Part shown: one piece after another, positions 50,004-60,164 of the stretch | Layout of the letters: each line of letters opens with the position of its first letter | Numbering within the stretch: position 1 is the first letter of the stretch | Assembly: GCF_001591145.1 (NCBI RefSeq) | Contig: NZ_BCUF01000006.1 | Location: 62,001-126,000, forward strand | Direction of reading: 5' to 3' | From: Vibrio harveyi NBRC 15634 = ATCC 14126 = KCTC 12724 | GTDB taxonomy: Bacteria; Pseudomonadota; Gammaproteobacteria; Enterobacterales; Vibrionaceae | DNA: 64,000 nucleotides | Made by a program: the position numbers and the translations under genes | Notes under the pieces: generated by a model | What the model was told of the DNA's origin: nothing | The model's database searches: none | The model's input: only the letters and a program-made list of their open reading frames with translations

Positions 50004-50912
50004 TTATCTGTCTTTTGGATCCAGCGCATCGCGCAGACCGTCACCAACGTAGTTGAAGCAGAATAGAGTCACAACCATGAACGCTGCTGGGAATGCCAGC
50101 TGCCAGATTGCTACTTCCATTGTTTGTGAGCCTTCTTGTAGAAGTGCGCCCCAACTTGTCATTGGTTCCTGTACACCAAGACCAAGGAATGAAAGGAATG
50201 ATTCCGTTAGAATCATGCTTGGGATAAGTAGTGTTGAGTAAACCGCTACGATACCCAATACGTTTGGAACGATGTGGCGAGTGATGATCTTCCAGTTGCT
50301 CACACCACAAACGTGTGCCGCTTCAATAAACTCTTTACTACGCAGGCTTAGCGTTTGACCACGTACGATACGAGCCATATCTAGCCATGCGATAGCGCCG
50401 ATAGCGACGAAGATAAGAACAATGTTACGACCGAAGAATGTTACCAGTACGATAACTAGGAACATGAACGGTACCGCATATAGGATCTCAAGAATACGCA
50501 TCATGATACGGTCAACTTTACCGCCAATGAAGCCAGAAGCCGCACCGTAAAGTGTACCAATCACAACCGCAACTAATGCACCTAGAACACCAACCATTAG
50601 AGAGATACGACCACCAATCAGCGTACGTACGTAAAGGTCTCGACCTAAGCTGTCTGTACCAAACCAGTGCTCAGCACTCGGACCAACGTGCATTGCATAC
50701 CAGTCAGTATCATCAAAAGCGTAAGGGGCAATCATCGGTAAGAAGATTACCGCTAGGGTCATCAATGCAAGAATGAACAAGCTCACCATCGCCGCTTTGT
50801 TACGCATAAAGCGGATACGGGCGTCTTGCCACAAACTACGGCCTTCAACTTCCAGGTTCTCTGCAAATTTCTCGACCGCTTCAAGATTCTCTTTTTTCGT
50901 TAACATAACCAT
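50004..50912 (-). CDS. oppC: Oligopeptide ABC transporter permease OppC
   Basis: 302 residues with an N-terminal cytoplasmic segment, an OppC N-terminal helix (about 38-60) and five further membrane segments. The EAA loop is KEFIEAAHVCGVSNWKII, which contacts the ATPases. Forms the channel with OppB. Confidence 0.95.
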   Translation of the reverse strand: MVMLTKKENLEAVEKFAENLEVEGRSLWQDARIRFMRNKAAMVSLFILALMTLAVIFLPMIAPYAFDDTDWYAMHVGPSAEHWFGTDSLGRDLYVRTLIGGRISLMVGVLGALVAVVIGTLYGAASGFIGGKVDRIMMRILEILYAVPFMFLVIVLVTFFGRNIVLIFVAIGAIAWLDMARIVRGQTLSLRSKEFIEAAHVCGVSNWKIITRHIVPNVLGIVAVYSTLLIPSMILTESFLSFLGLGVQEPMTSWGALLQEGSQTMEVAIWQLAFPAAFMVVTLFCFNYVGDGLRDALDPKDR

Positions 50913-50921
50913 ACTTCCCTG

Positions 50922-51842
50922 TTAGTAGCGAATTTTCGGGTCAATCATTGCTAGCAGAATATCAACGATAGCGTTGAATAGAATGAATAGGAAACCAATC
51001 AGAATGGTCACACCCATTACTAGCGAGTAGTCACGGTTGAAGGCAGCGTTGACAAACAGCTTACCGATACCAGGCAGACCAAAAATGGTCTCGATAACAA
51101 CCGAACCTGTGATGATACCTACAAACGCTGGTCCCATGTATGACACAACAGGAAGCAGAGCTGGTTTTAGTGCGTGTTTCAGGATGATGTAACGGTAACT
51201 TAGACCTTTTGCGCGAGCGGTACGAATAAAGTTACTGTTCAATGTTTCGATCATCGAGCCACGAGTGATACGTGCGAAAGTCGCCACGTAGAGCAATGAC
51301 ATACCGATCACAGGTAGCACAATGTATTGCCACCCTCCGTCATGCCAACCACCCGCGGGGAATAAATTCCAATGGAGAGAGAACAAGTAAATCAGAGCAG
51401 GAGCCAATACGAAGGACGGCATAACTACCCCGAGCATCGCCGTTGACATTATGGCGTAGTCCACCCAAGTATTCTGCTTGAGTGCGGCTATGGTTCCAAC
51501 CGTCACCCCCAAAATTACAGTGAAGATAAAGGCGATAAAACCAACCTTCGCTGATACTGGTAATGCAACAGAGATTAGCTCATTTACTGTGTAATCTAAG
51601 TATTTGAATGAAGGACCAAAATCACCTTGGATAACGTTGGTCAAATATGTGGTGTATTGCTCAAATACAGGCTTATCTAGACCGTATTTAGCTTCAATGT
51701 TCGCCATAACTTCTGGCGGTAATGGGCGCTCGCTCGAGAATGGGTTACCCGGTGCGAAACGCATGAGAAAGAAAGATACGGTGATCAAAACCAACATGGT
51801 TGGGATCGCCTCAAATATCCTTTTTGCGATGAATTTAAGCAT
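50922..51842 (-). CDS. oppB: Oligopeptide ABC transporter permease OppB
   Basis: 306 residues, the length of E. coli OppB. The N-terminal membrane anchor MLKFIAKRIFEAIPTMLVL is followed by the periplasmic loop and five more membrane segments. The EAA-type loop is RTARAKGLSYRYIILKHAL. It lies 9 bases before oppC and 107 after oppA. Confidence 0.95.
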   Translation of the reverse strand: MLKFIAKRIFEAIPTMLVLITVSFFLMRFAPGNPFSSERPLPPEVMANIEAKYGLDKPVFEQYTTYLTNVIQGDFGPSFKYLDYTVNELISVALPVSAKVGFIAFIFTVILGVTVGTIAALKQNTWVDYAIMSTAMLGVVMPSFVLAPALIYLFSLHWNLFPAGGWHDGGWQYIVLPVIGMSLLYVATFARITRGSMIETLNSNFIRTARAKGLSYRYIILKHALKPALLPVVSYMGPAFVGIITGSVVIETIFGLPGIGKLFVNAAFNRDYSLVMGVTILIGFLFILFNAIVDILLAMIDPKIRY

Positions 51843-51949
51843 AAACTCACTCTTTCAGTCTGTGACAGTTAAAATGTAAATGATAGGCTGCACACGCTCC
51901 TTCAATGGTGCGTGTGAGCCTTATTCTTATAGTTTTGAAGTGACTTTAA

Positions 51950-53581
51950 TTAGTCAGCTTTGATGTAAAGATCTTTGGTGTAGATCTTTTCTTCCGCGTT
52001 GTTTGCAGGGAAACCACCAACGTGCGGATTTAATAGACGAGAACGAACATACTGGTAGATAGGCGCAATTGGCATATCTTTCGCCATCAGTTGCTCAGCT
52101 TCTAGGTAAATTTTGGTACGCTCTTCTTCAGAAGTCGATTTGATCGCTTTATCAATCAGAGCATCGTACTCTTTATTACCCCAGTGCTGACCACCAGTTG
52201 TGTTCGAGCTAACCATTAGGGTTAGGAATGAAGATGCTTCGTTGTAGTCACCACACCAACCGGCGCGTGCCACTTCGAAATCACCTTGGTCTTTAGTCGA
52301 TAGGTAAGTTTTCCACTCTTGGTTTTCTAGCGTTACGTCTAGACCTAGAGTTTTCTTCCACATAGAACCTAGTGCTACTGCTAGTTTCTTGTGGTTCTCA
52401 TCCGTGTTGTATAGAAGAGAGAATTTAAGTGGGTTGTCTTTGCCGTAACCCGCTTCAGCCAATAGGCGTGCCGCTTCTGCATTACGCTCTTTTTGCGTCA
52501 TCTTGCCGTAAGCTGGTAGCTCAGGGTTGAAGTGCGCTGTAATTTCAGGCGTTAGGAAGTAAGCAGGCTTCTGACCTTGGCCAAGAATTGCGTTTGCTAC
52601 GATGTTACGGTCGATAGCGTAAGAAATCGCTTTACGAACGCGAACGTCGTTGAATGGTTCTTTCTTAGTATTGAATGAGTAGTAGTAAGTACACAGGCTA
52701 CCTTCAACCGATACTGATTCTGGGTGCTCTTTTTTCAGACGCTTAAAGTGCTCTGTAGGCAGTTTAGACGTGAAATCAATTTCACCAGATAGGAAACGGT
52801 TCATTTCAGCAACACCGTTCTCAATTGGAAGGTACGTTACTTTGTTGATAACCGTTTTGTCGTTATCCCAGTATTCGTTGTTACGAACAAGCTCTAGACG
52901 CTCATTCACAACCCAGTTGTTTACGACATAAGCGCCGTTACCTACGAAGTTTTCTGGTTTCGTCCACTGATCACCAAACTTCTCAACTGTCGCTTTATGT
53001 ACTGGTTTCATTGTTGTGTGACCAGCCATCATTACAAAGTAAGGAACGGCGGTATCTAGCTCAACCACTAGCGTGTGGTCGTCAGTCGCTTTAACACCTA
53101 ATTCGCTCTTGTCTTTTTTGCCCGCAACGATGTCTTTTGCATTCTTCATCTTGGTGTATTCCATGTACCAAGAATATGGTGAAGCCGTCGCAGGATCGAC
53201 CGCACGCTGCCAGCTGTATACAAAATCTTGCGCTGTTACAGGATCGCCGTTAGACCATTTTGCGTCTTTACGTAGATGGAAGGTGAAAGTTTTGTTGTCT
53301 GAGGTTTCCCAGCTCTCAGCTACACCAGGGATAGTGTCGCCGTCTGCATTTTGGTTCACTAAGCCTTCAAGAAGATCACGAATCACATGCGACTCTGGAA
53401 CCCCTTGAGATTTGTGCGGGTCGATTGTTGCAACTTCAGTACCGTTACCACGAACGAGTTCTTGTTTATCTGCTAGTTTAGTGCCTGCTGGAACGTCAGC
53501 AGCGAAAGCGGTAGAAGAAGAGGCAGCCACTGCCAGACCAGCACCTAGAAGAAGGGCTTTGGTGATTTTGTTCTTATACAT
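51950..53581 (-). CDS. oppA: Oligopeptide-binding protein OppA
   Basis: Periplasmic peptide receptor of the Opp importer. Starting at 53581 (MYKNKITKALLLGAGL) gives 543 residues, as in E. coli; GGAG lies 8 bases upstream. An in-frame 33-residue extension has no ribosome site and would place the signal peptide internally. The signal peptide spans residues 1 to about 27, with cleavage near AFA-AD. No lipobox, consistent with a soluble protein. The first gene of the operon, so probably the most abundant. Confidence 0.95.
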   Translation of the reverse strand: MYKNKITKALLLGAGLAVAASSSTAFAADVPAGTKLADKQELVRGNGTEVATIDPHKSQGVPESHVIRDLLEGLVNQNADGDTIPGVAESWETSDNKTFTFHLRKDAKWSNGDPVTAQDFVYSWQRAVDPATASPYSWYMEYTKMKNAKDIVAGKKDKSELGVKATDDHTLVVELDTAVPYFVMMAGHTTMKPVHKATVEKFGDQWTKPENFVGNGAYVVNNWVVNERLELVRNNEYWDNDKTVINKVTYLPIENGVAEMNRFLSGEIDFTSKLPTEHFKRLKKEHPESVSVEGSLCTYYYSFNTKKEPFNDVRVRKAISYAIDRNIVANAILGQGQKPAYFLTPEITAHFNPELPAYGKMTQKERNAEAARLLAEAGYGKDNPLKFSLLYNTDENHKKLAVALGSMWKKTLGLDVTLENQEWKTYLSTKDQGDFEVARAGWCGDYNEASSFLTLMVSSNTTGGQHWGNKEYDALIDKAIKSTSEEERTKIYLEAEQLMAKDMPIAPIYQYVRSRLLNPHVGGFPANNAEEKIYTKDLYIKAD

Positions 53582-54071
53582 GCGTAAAACTCCAAGTTTT
53601 TCATTAGCATCCATGACTTCTCTGCAAGGGACTGGAACGGTCAGAATTTTAGAATTTTTTAGTACACTTTCTGAGCACAAAACACTAAAACCTTACAAAG
53701 ACTGCGGCACACATTAGCAATCATTGAAGTAATTTGCCATAAAAATGTAGCAAAAAAACTAATAATTCTGTAATTAGTGCTCGTATTTAGCAATAAATAC
53801 TACATAGTTTGTATTGGGTAGATAAATGCAGATTTGCGAGTTCATTTGGCAGGCAAAACTGTCGATAAATCTAAATTCAAACTCTTTGGTAGCATCTTAT
53901 GCTAGATATATGTATAAAAATTAACATTTGTGACACATTGAGTCTAATTAATAATTGCATATATCTTGTTCGATATTTTTTATTGTGAACAAGGTCACCG
54001 AGAGGTGAAAGGAAGGAAAGGTGATGAATTTATCGGCAGGTCAAAGTAGGAAGTAAACTCCGTTTTTATCG
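53582..54071. other. oppA upstream gap, no gene seen
   Basis: AT-rich region of nearly 490 bases between oppA and the moa terminator. It must hold the opp promoter and leader (in E. coli opp mRNA is an sRNA target). I see no convincing gene; short reading frames here are not supported by ribosome sites. Confidence 0.5.
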
Positions 54072-54111
54072 TAAAAAAAGAAAAAGCCAGATGAGATGAA
54101 CATCTGGCTTT
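54072..54111 (-). terminator. Terminator after moaE
   Basis: AGCCAGATG/CATCTGGCT stem, followed on the minus strand by a T-run interrupted once, after the moa operon. Confidence 0.88.
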
Positions 54112-54142
54112 AGTAGATTTGGTCGCAGAATAAAAAACGGTT

Positions 54143-54598
54143 CTACTTTTCCCAACGCTGCGCAGCTTGATGGTCAGTATCTCGTGACTCAATCCAGCGG
54201 TTATCGCTCGTTGTACGTTCTTTTTTCCAGAATGGCGCTTTAGTCTTTAGGTAATCCATAATGAATTCACAAGCATCAAATGCCGCACCTCGATGAGCGC
54301 TTGAGACTCCTACGAACACAATTTGATCGCCGGTATCAAGGTCACCAACACGATGTATCACACGGACCCCAAGTAATGGCCAACGTGACTCCGCCTCATT
54401 ACAGATATCGATCAGGCTTTTTTCTGTCATTCCAGGATAATGCTCTAAGTGCAGACCGATCACATTATCACCAAGATTCATATCACGAACCTTACCGATA
54501 AACGTAACAACGGCTCCAGACGCAGTGCCTTCCGACAAGCGCTGATATTCTTGATCAACAGAAAAGTCTTCAGCCTGTACAGAAACACGAGGATCCAT
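54143..54598 (-). CDS. moaE: Molybdopterin synthase catalytic subunit MoaE
   Basis: Large subunit of molybdopterin synthase, which with MoaD adds the dithiolene sulfurs to precursor Z. 151 residues. The conserved HRVG, SSAHRGAAFDACEFIMDYLK and APFWKKE segments are present; the last holds the active-site lysine. One base separates it from moaD. Confidence 0.96.
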   Translation of the reverse strand: MDPRVSVQAEDFSVDQEYQRLSEGTASGAVVTFIGKVRDMNLGDNVIGLHLEHYPGMTEKSLIDICNEAESRWPLLGVRVIHRVGDLDTGDQIVFVGVSSAHRGAAFDACEFIMDYLKTKAPFWKKERTTSDNRWIESRDTDHQAAQRWEK

Positions 54599-54599
54599 C

Positions 54600-54857
54600 T
54601 TAACCTCCTGTCACAGGGGGGAAGAAAGCAACTTCATCACCCTCTTTCACTTCAGTATCCAGTGGGACAATAGATTGGTTTACTGCAGCGAGCAATTTAC
54701 CAGGCTCAAGGGCCAGATCCCACTTACCTTCTGTACCTTCACCAATTTCAACCAAGTGAGCACGAATCGCTTCAACATTGTTGAATTGATCATCGAGCTC
54801 AAGCGCATCGATACCAACCAGTTCACGCGTTTGAGCAAAGAAAAGAACTTTAATCAT
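54600..54857 (-). CDS. moaD: Molybdopterin synthase sulfur carrier subunit MoaD
   Basis: Small ubiquitin-like subunit, 85 residues. It ends in the diglycine (FFPPVTGG) that is converted to a thiocarboxylate and carries sulfur to MoaE. The start overlaps the moaC stop by one base. Confidence 0.95.
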   Translation of the reverse strand: MIKVLFFAQTRELVGIDALELDDQFNNVEAIRAHLVEIGEGTEGKWDLALEPGKLLAAVNQSIVPLDTEVKEGDEVAFFPPVTGG

Positions 54858-55333
54858 TATTCCGCCTTGAAGTGACCAGATTTACCACCCGTCTTCTCTA
54901 GAAGACGAACTTGACCAATAACCATGTCTTTTTGTACCGCTTTACACATATCGTAAATCGTCAATGCAGCTACAGAAGCTGCCGTTAGCGCTTCCATTTC
55001 AACACCAGTTTTACCTGCTAGCTTGCAAACGGATTCAATGCGTACCATGTTCTCAGCTTCAATTGCTTCAAGTTGTACTTCTACTTTCGAAAGCAATAGA
55101 GGATGGCAAAGTGGAATTAGGTCCCACGTTTTTTTTGCCGCTTGAATACCAGCGATGCGTGCGGTTGCAAACACATCACCTTTATGATGTTGGCCAGAAA
55201 CAATCAATTGCAGAGTTTCAGGTGCCATGTGAACGAATGCTTCTGCACGCGCCTCACGAACCGTTTCCGCTTTCGCTGATACGTCGACCATGTTCGCTTC
55301 GCCAGACGCATTGATATGTGTAAATTGGGTCAT
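54857..55333 (-). CDS. moaC: Cyclic pyranopterin monophosphate synthase MoaC
   Basis: Second step of molybdopterin synthesis, closing the cyclic pyranopterin ring. Starting at 55333 ([19 protein letters not shown]), with AAGGAAAAACC upstream, gives 158 residues (161 in E. coli). An upstream extension overlapping moaB lacks a ribosome site. Motifs include [14 protein letters not shown] and the [13 protein letters not shown] stretch. Confidence 0.95.
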   Translation of the reverse strand: MTQFTHINASGEANMVDVSAKAETVREARAEAFVHMAPETLQLIVSGQHHKGDVFATARIAGIQAAKKTWDLIPLCHPLLLSKVEVQLEAIEAENMVRIESVCKLAGKTGVEMEALTAASVAALTIYDMCKAVQKDMVIGQVRLLEKTGGKSGHFKAE

Positions 55334-55359
55334 GGTTTTTCCTTCGCTTTTAGGAAAGG

Positions 55360-55872
55360 TTATACAGATAGGTGTGGCATAAAGTTGCAAGGACGATGAC
55401 TTGCATCTAGTTGTTGCTTGATGATCTTCGTCCACCCTGTGCGGCACGCACCTGTAGAGCCAGGCATTGCAAAGATAACAGTGTGGTTAGCGAAACCAGC
55501 AATCGCACGAGATTGAATGGTTGAAGTACCAATTTCTTCATAAGAAACCAAACGGAACAGCTCACCAAAGCCTTCTACTTCTTTATCGAATAGAGGCTTA
55601 AGCGCTTCTGGAGTGCTGTCACGTGAAGTGAAACCAGTACCACCAGTGATCATGATTGCTTGTACGTTTTCATCCGCAATCCACTGGGAAACGATCGCAC
55701 GGATCTTGTACATATCGTCAATTACGATTTGCTTATCAACGACGTTATGACCTGCTTCCTTCGCGTGTTCAACTAGGTAACCACCAGAGGTGTCGTTTTC
55801 TTCAGTACGAGTGTCAGATACCGTTAGAACGGCAATGTTTGCAGGTTGAAATTTGCTTTCAGCGTGACCCAT
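55360..55872 (-). CDS. moaB: Molybdenum cofactor biosynthesis protein B
   Basis: MogA/MoaB-fold protein, 170 residues. The pterin-binding loop is [11 protein letters not shown] and the second conserved segment is [14 protein letters not shown]. MoaB is probably an adenylyl transferase for molybdopterin, a step done mainly by MogA in E. coli. It lies between moaA and moaC, the usual operon order. Confidence 0.94.
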   Translation of the reverse strand: MGHAESKFQPANIAVLTVSDTRTEENDTSGGYLVEHAKEAGHNVVDKQIVIDDMYKIRAIVSQWIADENVQAIMITGGTGFTSRDSTPEALKPLFDKEVEGFGELFRLVSYEEIGTSTIQSRAIAGFANHTVIFAMPGSTGACRTGWTKIIKQQLDASHRPCNFMPHLSV

Positions 55873-55973
55873 TTGTTCACCTATTCTTTAATTTGCTTTT
55901 TGATACGCAAGGTATCGATTCTGGAAAAATCATCAGAAGCCACGTCTGCTCCTGATGTGAAATCTGATTGGAG

Positions 55974-56963
55974 TTAACCGCCGATAGACGCAAGATGCGG
56001 CGTCATACCAGTGTTGCCATCGTGCAAGAAGTGACTTACGGATTTGGTTTGCAACTGTGCCTGAATACGTTCAATCAATTCGCTTTCTTGCTCGTCGCGC
56101 TCTAACAGGTCACGTAACTCCACGCCATGTTCACCGAACAGACAAAGATGCAGTTTACCCATAGCCGAGACACGAAGTCGGTTACAGCTCTCACAGAAGT
56201 CTTTTTCATAAGGCATGATAAGACCAATTTCACCCTTGTAATCAGGATGAACGAAAACCTGAGCAGGTCCATCATTATGAGAACGGACTTTCAGTAACCA
56301 ACCGTTGGCGATTAATTGATTTCGGATCGCAACACCAGAGACATGGTGCTTAGCAAACAACTCATCCATTTCTCCTGTTTGCATTAACTCAATAAAACGC
56401 AATTGGATTGGACGGTCTTTAATCCAGTTAAGAAAAGCAGGCAACTCACTGTGGTTAAGGTCTTTCATCAGCACCACGTTAACTTTGACTTGCTCATAAC
56501 CCACTTCAAATGCGCGCTCGATACCATTCATCACCTCAGTGAACTTATTTTCACCAGTAATTTGATGGAACATGCGGGGGTCAAGGCTATCCACACTAAC
56601 ATTAATATTAGTCAGCCCAGCTTCACGCCAATCAGCAACCTGTTTCGCCATGCGGTAGCCATTAGTCGTTGTAGCGACTTTTTTGATGCCAGGCGTCGTT
56701 GCGACAGAATGGATAATGTCAGTAAAGTCTTTGCGTAAACTCGGCTCACCACCTGTGATGCGGACCTTTGAGGTACCACAATCTGCAAACGCTCTTACGA
56801 CACGCTTGATCTCAGGGAGAGATAAAAAAGACGAGTTTTTATTGCCCGATGGCTTGTAGCCGTCAGGAAGGCAATAGGTACATTTGAAATTACATACGTC
56901 AGTCACAGACAGACGCAAGTAATAGAACTTACGATGAAATTTGTCTTCGAATTGTTGCGCCAC
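55974..56963 (-). CDS. moaA: GTP 3',8-cyclase MoaA
   Basis: Radical-SAM enzyme that opens molybdopterin synthesis from GTP. I use the GTG at 56963, giving 329 residues starting [17 protein letters not shown]. The leader just before it (GGAAAGGTGTTCC) aligns with the E. coli leader up to its ATG, which supports this start. A TTG five codons earlier is the alternative. The SAM cluster is CNFKCTYC. The second cluster's cysteines are in CESCNRLRV and LHLC. The C-terminus ends in GG, as is typical. Confidence 0.95.
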   Translation of the reverse strand: MAQQFEDKFHRKFYYLRLSVTDVCNFKCTYCLPDGYKPSGNKNSSFLSLPEIKRVVRAFADCGTSKVRITGGEPSLRKDFTDIIHSVATTPGIKKVATTTNGYRMAKQVADWREAGLTNINVSVDSLDPRMFHQITGENKFTEVMNGIERAFEVGYEQVKVNVVLMKDLNHSELPAFLNWIKDRPIQLRFIELMQTGEMDELFAKHHVSGVAIRNQLIANGWLLKVRSHNDGPAQVFVHPDYKGEIGLIMPYEKDFCESCNRLRVSAMGKLHLCLFGEHGVELRDLLERDEQESELIERIQAQLQTKSVSHFLHDGNTGMTPHLASIGG

Positions 56964-57071
56964 GGAACACCTTTCCAAACACGGGAGGCATAATCATTTC
57001 CAATTATGCCCTTGTGACAGAATGTCACTGGCTCAAAACGCCTATCCTTAGACTTAGCATAGTGAGCTCGG
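56964..57071 (-). ncRNA. Moco RNA motif (molybdenum cofactor riboswitch) in moaA leader
   Basis: The minus-strand leader contains GGGCATAATTGGAAATGATT then ATGCCTCCCGTGTTTGGAAA. It matches the 3' part of the E. coli moaA Moco riboswitch nearly base for base, with covariation in the GGGC.../...GCCTCCCG stem. A GTGACA/TGTCAC hairpin and a GGCGTTTTGAGCC segment lie upstream. In E. coli, Moco binding represses moaA. Exact 5' boundary uncertain. Confidence 0.8.
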
Positions 57072-57260
57072 AGTTATGGCAACCAGAGGAGGTAAACCCC
57101 TGATAGCTTTGCCGTGTAAAATACTTAATATTTGTAATGGAATCCAGACTTGAGTGATAAAAAACTCTCTAGAAACACAATTTACCGCTTAGTGAGTACC
57201 CCTTTGGCACTCATTAAGTTAAATTGTAGTCGTTTTTTACAAGATTATTAGAAGAACGTA

Positions 57261-58154
57261 ATGAATATCTACACCGATAAGAAAGTGGTCGCAGTTGGTG
57301 GTGGTCACGGTTTAGGCCGTATGTTGGCAGCATTAAAAGATTTTGGCAGCAATGCAACTGGCATTGTTGCTACAACCGACAATGGCGGTTCAACCGGTCG
57401 TATTCGCCATTGCCAAGGGGGTATTGCATGGGGTGATACGCGTAACTGTATCAACCAGTTGATCACTGAACCATCAATCAGTTCCATGATGTTCGAATAT
57501 CGCTTCAAAGGTACTGGCGAACTCGACGGACATAACCTAGGTAACCTAATGCTGACCGCTCTGGATAACCTATCGGTACGCCCATTAGAAGCGATTAACC
57601 TTATTCGCAATATGTTGAAAGTCGACGTCAACATTCTGCCTATGTCTGAGCACCCTTCCGATCTCACCGCATTATCGGTCGATGGGCAATGGGTTACGGG
57701 CGAAACCAACGTCGATGAGATGGATGCCGATTTGCGTCGCCTCGATCTATCTCCAGAAGTTCCCGCAACCAAAGAAGCTGTGACAGCGCTTGCTGAAGCT
57801 GACGCCATCATTCTTGGTCCCGGAAGTTTCTTAACAAGCATTATGCCGCCACTACTCCTACCTGAATTGGGTAAAGCTATTGCCGCAAATCAAACTGCAA
57901 AAGTGATTTTTGTCGCCAACTTGAGTCCAGAGTATGGTCCTGCTGGGCGTATGACAATGAAGCAAAAACTCGAATGGTGCGAGCGTGCTTGCCAAGGAAG
58001 AAAGATTGATGTCGTATTGGCAGAAGAAACAGAGCCAGAGGTGCTTGAGAACTGGAATGTGGTCACCGAGTCGTTAGCTTCTACTAATCGCGATTGGCGT
58101 CATGATCGAGACAAGCTCAAACTTGCGATTGAAAACCAGTTGCCGTCGAACTAG
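57261..58154 (+). CDS. ybhK: YvcK/YbhK family protein (putative gluconeogenesis factor)
   Basis: 297 residues of the CofD/UPF0052 fold. The nucleotide-binding VGGGHGLGRML and TDNGGSTGRIR motifs are near the N-terminus; the GPGSFLTSIMPPLLLP motif is near residue 192. In Bacillus, YvcK is needed for gluconeogenic growth and shape, and binds UDP-sugars. The E. coli gene is also divergent from moaA, as here. Confidence 0.9.
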   Translation: MNIYTDKKVVAVGGGHGLGRMLAALKDFGSNATGIVATTDNGGSTGRIRHCQGGIAWGDTRNCINQLITEPSISSMMFEYRFKGTGELDGHNLGNLMLTALDNLSVRPLEAINLIRNMLKVDVNILPMSEHPSDLTALSVDGQWVTGETNVDEMDADLRRLDLSPEVPATKEAVTALAEADAIILGPGSFLTSIMPPLLLPELGKAIAANQTAKVIFVANLSPEYGPAGRMTMKQKLEWCERACQGRKIDVVLAEETEPEVLENWNVVTESLASTNRDWRHDRDKLKLAIENQLPSN

Positions 58155-58202
58155 AAAGTTCGCATCGAGAAAACGACTCCAGCTAGAGCCATTTGCTCGA
58201 AT

Positions 58203-58235
58203 GAAAAAGCCCTTCCACACCGGAAGGGCTTTATG
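58203..58235. terminator. Bidirectional terminator between ybhK and luxU
   Basis: AAAGCCCTTCC/GGAAGGGCTTT stem between convergent genes. Confidence 0.88.
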
Positions 58236-58268
58236 TTTTAGTGCTCATTGAATAGCGTCTACAAAGCG

Positions 58269-58613
58269 CTAGTTTGTCCAAGAGCGATAGGCATCGCGTG
58301 TGACATCAAGCAAAGCGAGCATCTCTGTGGCATCCTCACCCTGCTCGGCTAACTGATTCGACTTCGCTTTTCGGTCGATCGCAATAGCCAAATCACACAG
58401 TCGATCTGCACCAAAGCTTGCGGCACTGCTTTTGAGTGCGTGGCTGATCTCTTTCAAATAGATCAATTGCTCATTGCCTTTAAGATCAGATAATCGGGTT
58501 ATATAGGTGTCCATTTCCCCTAAAAAAATATCAAGCAAAACGGGCACATTATCACTGCCTATCTCAGCAGACAGCTCTTCAATCTTTTGCTGATTTAATA
58601 CGTTCATACTCAT
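58269..58613 (-). CDS. luxU: Quorum-sensing phosphorelay protein LuxU
   Basis: Single-domain histidine phosphotransfer protein, 114 residues. It carries phosphate from LuxN, LuxPQ and CqsS to LuxO. The phosphorylated His58 is in [15 protein letters not shown], the exact V. harveyi position. The start overlaps the luxO stop (ATGA), so LuxO and LuxU are coupled. Confidence 0.97.
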   Translation of the reverse strand: MSMNVLNQQKIEELSAEIGSDNVPVLLDIFLGEMDTYITRLSDLKGNEQLIYLKEISHALKSSAASFGADRLCDLAIAIDRKAKSNQLAEQGEDATEMLALLDVTRDAYRSWTN

Positions 58614-60013
58614 ACGTTTTGTTTTTCGTCCCTGCTATTCCAAGCTTGCAACTTGCGATAAATCGTCGATGGGCTGACATCTAAGTAGCCCGCAGCGCGT
58701 GGAATATTGCCATCACACGCTTGAATCGCCTGCTCGATGGCCATTTTCTCAGTCATCCAAAGCGGCATAATGTCTGACACCGTCAAAATGTCAGGTTCAA
58801 TAAATTTTGATGCCGATTGACGAACCACTGGCTGGTTCAACGGCGGTGGCAGCATGTCTAACGTAATCTCTTTGCCGTTGTTCAATACCACAATGTTGCG
58901 CAGTACGTTTTGCAACTGACGAACGTTACCCGGCCATTCATAACTATTGAACCTATCAATCACCTCTTGCGAGAAGCGGATGAAGCTTTTGCCTTCTTCG
59001 TGAGACATATAACCAAGCAACGAATAAGCAATCTCAATTACATCTTCGCCACGCTCACGCAGCGGTGGAAGGTGCAATGGGATCACGTACAAACGATAGT
59101 ACAAGTCTTCACGAAAACGCCCTTCTTGCACTTCCTTCCAAGGGTCGCGATTCGTTGCGCAAACAAAACGTACGTCCACACTCTTCATCTTCGAAGAACC
59201 GACTTTTTGGAACGTCCCCGTTTGAATGAATCTTAGTAACTTTGTCTGGAGGTCTAGGTCCATCTCACAAAGCTCATCAAGAAACAAAGTGCCGCCGTCA
59301 GCAAGCTCAGCCGCACCTTGTCGGTCATTTGCCGCGCCAGTAAATGCACCTTTTACGTGACCAAATAGCTCGCTCTCAATCAGATCTTTAGGGATGGCAG
59401 CACAGTTAATGGCGATAAACGGCTTATCACCACGTTTGCTTGCTGCGTGAATTGCCTCGGCACACACCTCTTTACCAGTACCACTTTCACCCGTGATGAA
59501 AATACTTGCTTTACTGCTCGCCGCCGAGTCAATAGTGCGGTAAACCTGCTGCATGGTTTGGCTACTGCCGATAAAGCCTTGGTAATTTTGGTTGCCCGGA
59601 TTATCCGCTTCATTTTTAAGCTTGGTAGCTTTACGGATCGCATTATTTACCGTGACGCGTAAACGGTCAGCTTCACATGGTTTAATTAAGAAATCTTGAG
59701 AACCATGACGCATTGCTTCTACCGCAGTATCGATAGAGCCATGGGCAGTCATAAAGATAATTGGCACGTCTGGGTGACTTTTCTTCACTGCGTGCAATAC
59801 ATCCATCCCCGTCATATCAGGTAGACGAAGATCGAGCAGAATAAGATCAGGAATACGGTGGTTCAGACTTTCGATTGCGTCTCTGCCTGTACCAACAATA
59901 TTGATATCGATGCCGAGTGGCGTTAGGTAAGAACGGTACAATGCCGCGACAGATGCGGTGTCTTCTACCATTAGTAGATAACGAGACTTTTGACCTTCTG
60001 TTATTTGTTGCAT
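58610..60013 (-). CDS. luxO: Quorum-sensing sigma-54 response regulator LuxO
   Basis: At low cell density phospho-LuxO activates the qrr genes with sigma-54. 467 residues from the first ATG. The phosphorylated aspartate in LLDLRLPD is Asp61 here, which is the classical Asp47 if translation begins at the ATG at 59971 (453 residues). The receiver domain (about 15-130) is followed by an AAA+ domain (150-380) with Walker A GESGTGKE and the sigma-54 contact loop GAFTGA, then a Fis-type helix-turn-helix (about 420-460). The qrr1 gene lies just upstream and is divergent. Confidence 0.97.
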   Translation of the reverse strand: MQQITEGQKSRYLLMVEDTASVAALYRSYLTPLGIDINIVGTGRDAIESLNHRIPDLILLDLRLPDMTGMDVLHAVKKSHPDVPIIFMTAHGSIDTAVEAMRHGSQDFLIKPCEADRLRVTVNNAIRKATKLKNEADNPGNQNYQGFIGSSQTMQQVYRTIDSAASSKASIFITGESGTGKEVCAEAIHAASKRGDKPFIAINCAAIPKDLIESELFGHVKGAFTGAANDRQGAAELADGGTLFLDELCEMDLDLQTKLLRFIQTGTFQKVGSSKMKSVDVRFVCATNRDPWKEVQEGRFREDLYYRLYVIPLHLPPLRERGEDVIEIAYSLLGYMSHEEGKSFIRFSQEVIDRFNSYEWPGNVRQLQNVLRNIVVLNNGKEITLDMLPPPLNQPVVRQSASKFIEPDILTVSDIMPLWMTEKMAIEQAIQACDGNIPRAAGYLDVSPSTIYRKLQAWNSRDEKQNV

Positions 60014-60061
60014 AGCCTAGCCGATTTTTTGTTGTGTTTTAAATAATAATCGCATTACGCT

Positions 60062-60074
60062 TTGCATTTTGCAA
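60062..60074. promoter_or_regulatory. LuxO binding site
   Basis: TTGCATTTTGCAA, a palindrome matching the reported LuxO operator TTGCA-N3-TGCAA. It lies about 90 bases upstream of the qrr1 start and about 50 upstream of luxO, so LuxO can activate qrr1 and repress its own gene from here. Confidence 0.8.
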
Positions 60075-60138
60075 ATAATCATTCGTAAGATTGTGGGTAT
60101 TCTAAATAAACTAAACCGAATATCAACAGGTTAAATTA

Positions 60139-60154
60139 TGGCACAAACCATGCT
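60139..60154 (+). promoter_or_regulatory. Sigma-54 promoter of qrr1
   Basis: TGGCAC-N5-ATGCT, with GG at -24 and GC at -12 in the correct spacing. It fits a sigma-54 promoter starting transcription near 60165. Confidence 0.82.
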
Positions 60155-60164
60155 CTTAAACTAA

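Noticed and set aside
53582..53680. Longer oppA start (extra 33 residues)
   Set aside because: It would bury the signal peptide; the ATG at 53581 has GGAG at good distance and gives the 543-residue family length.
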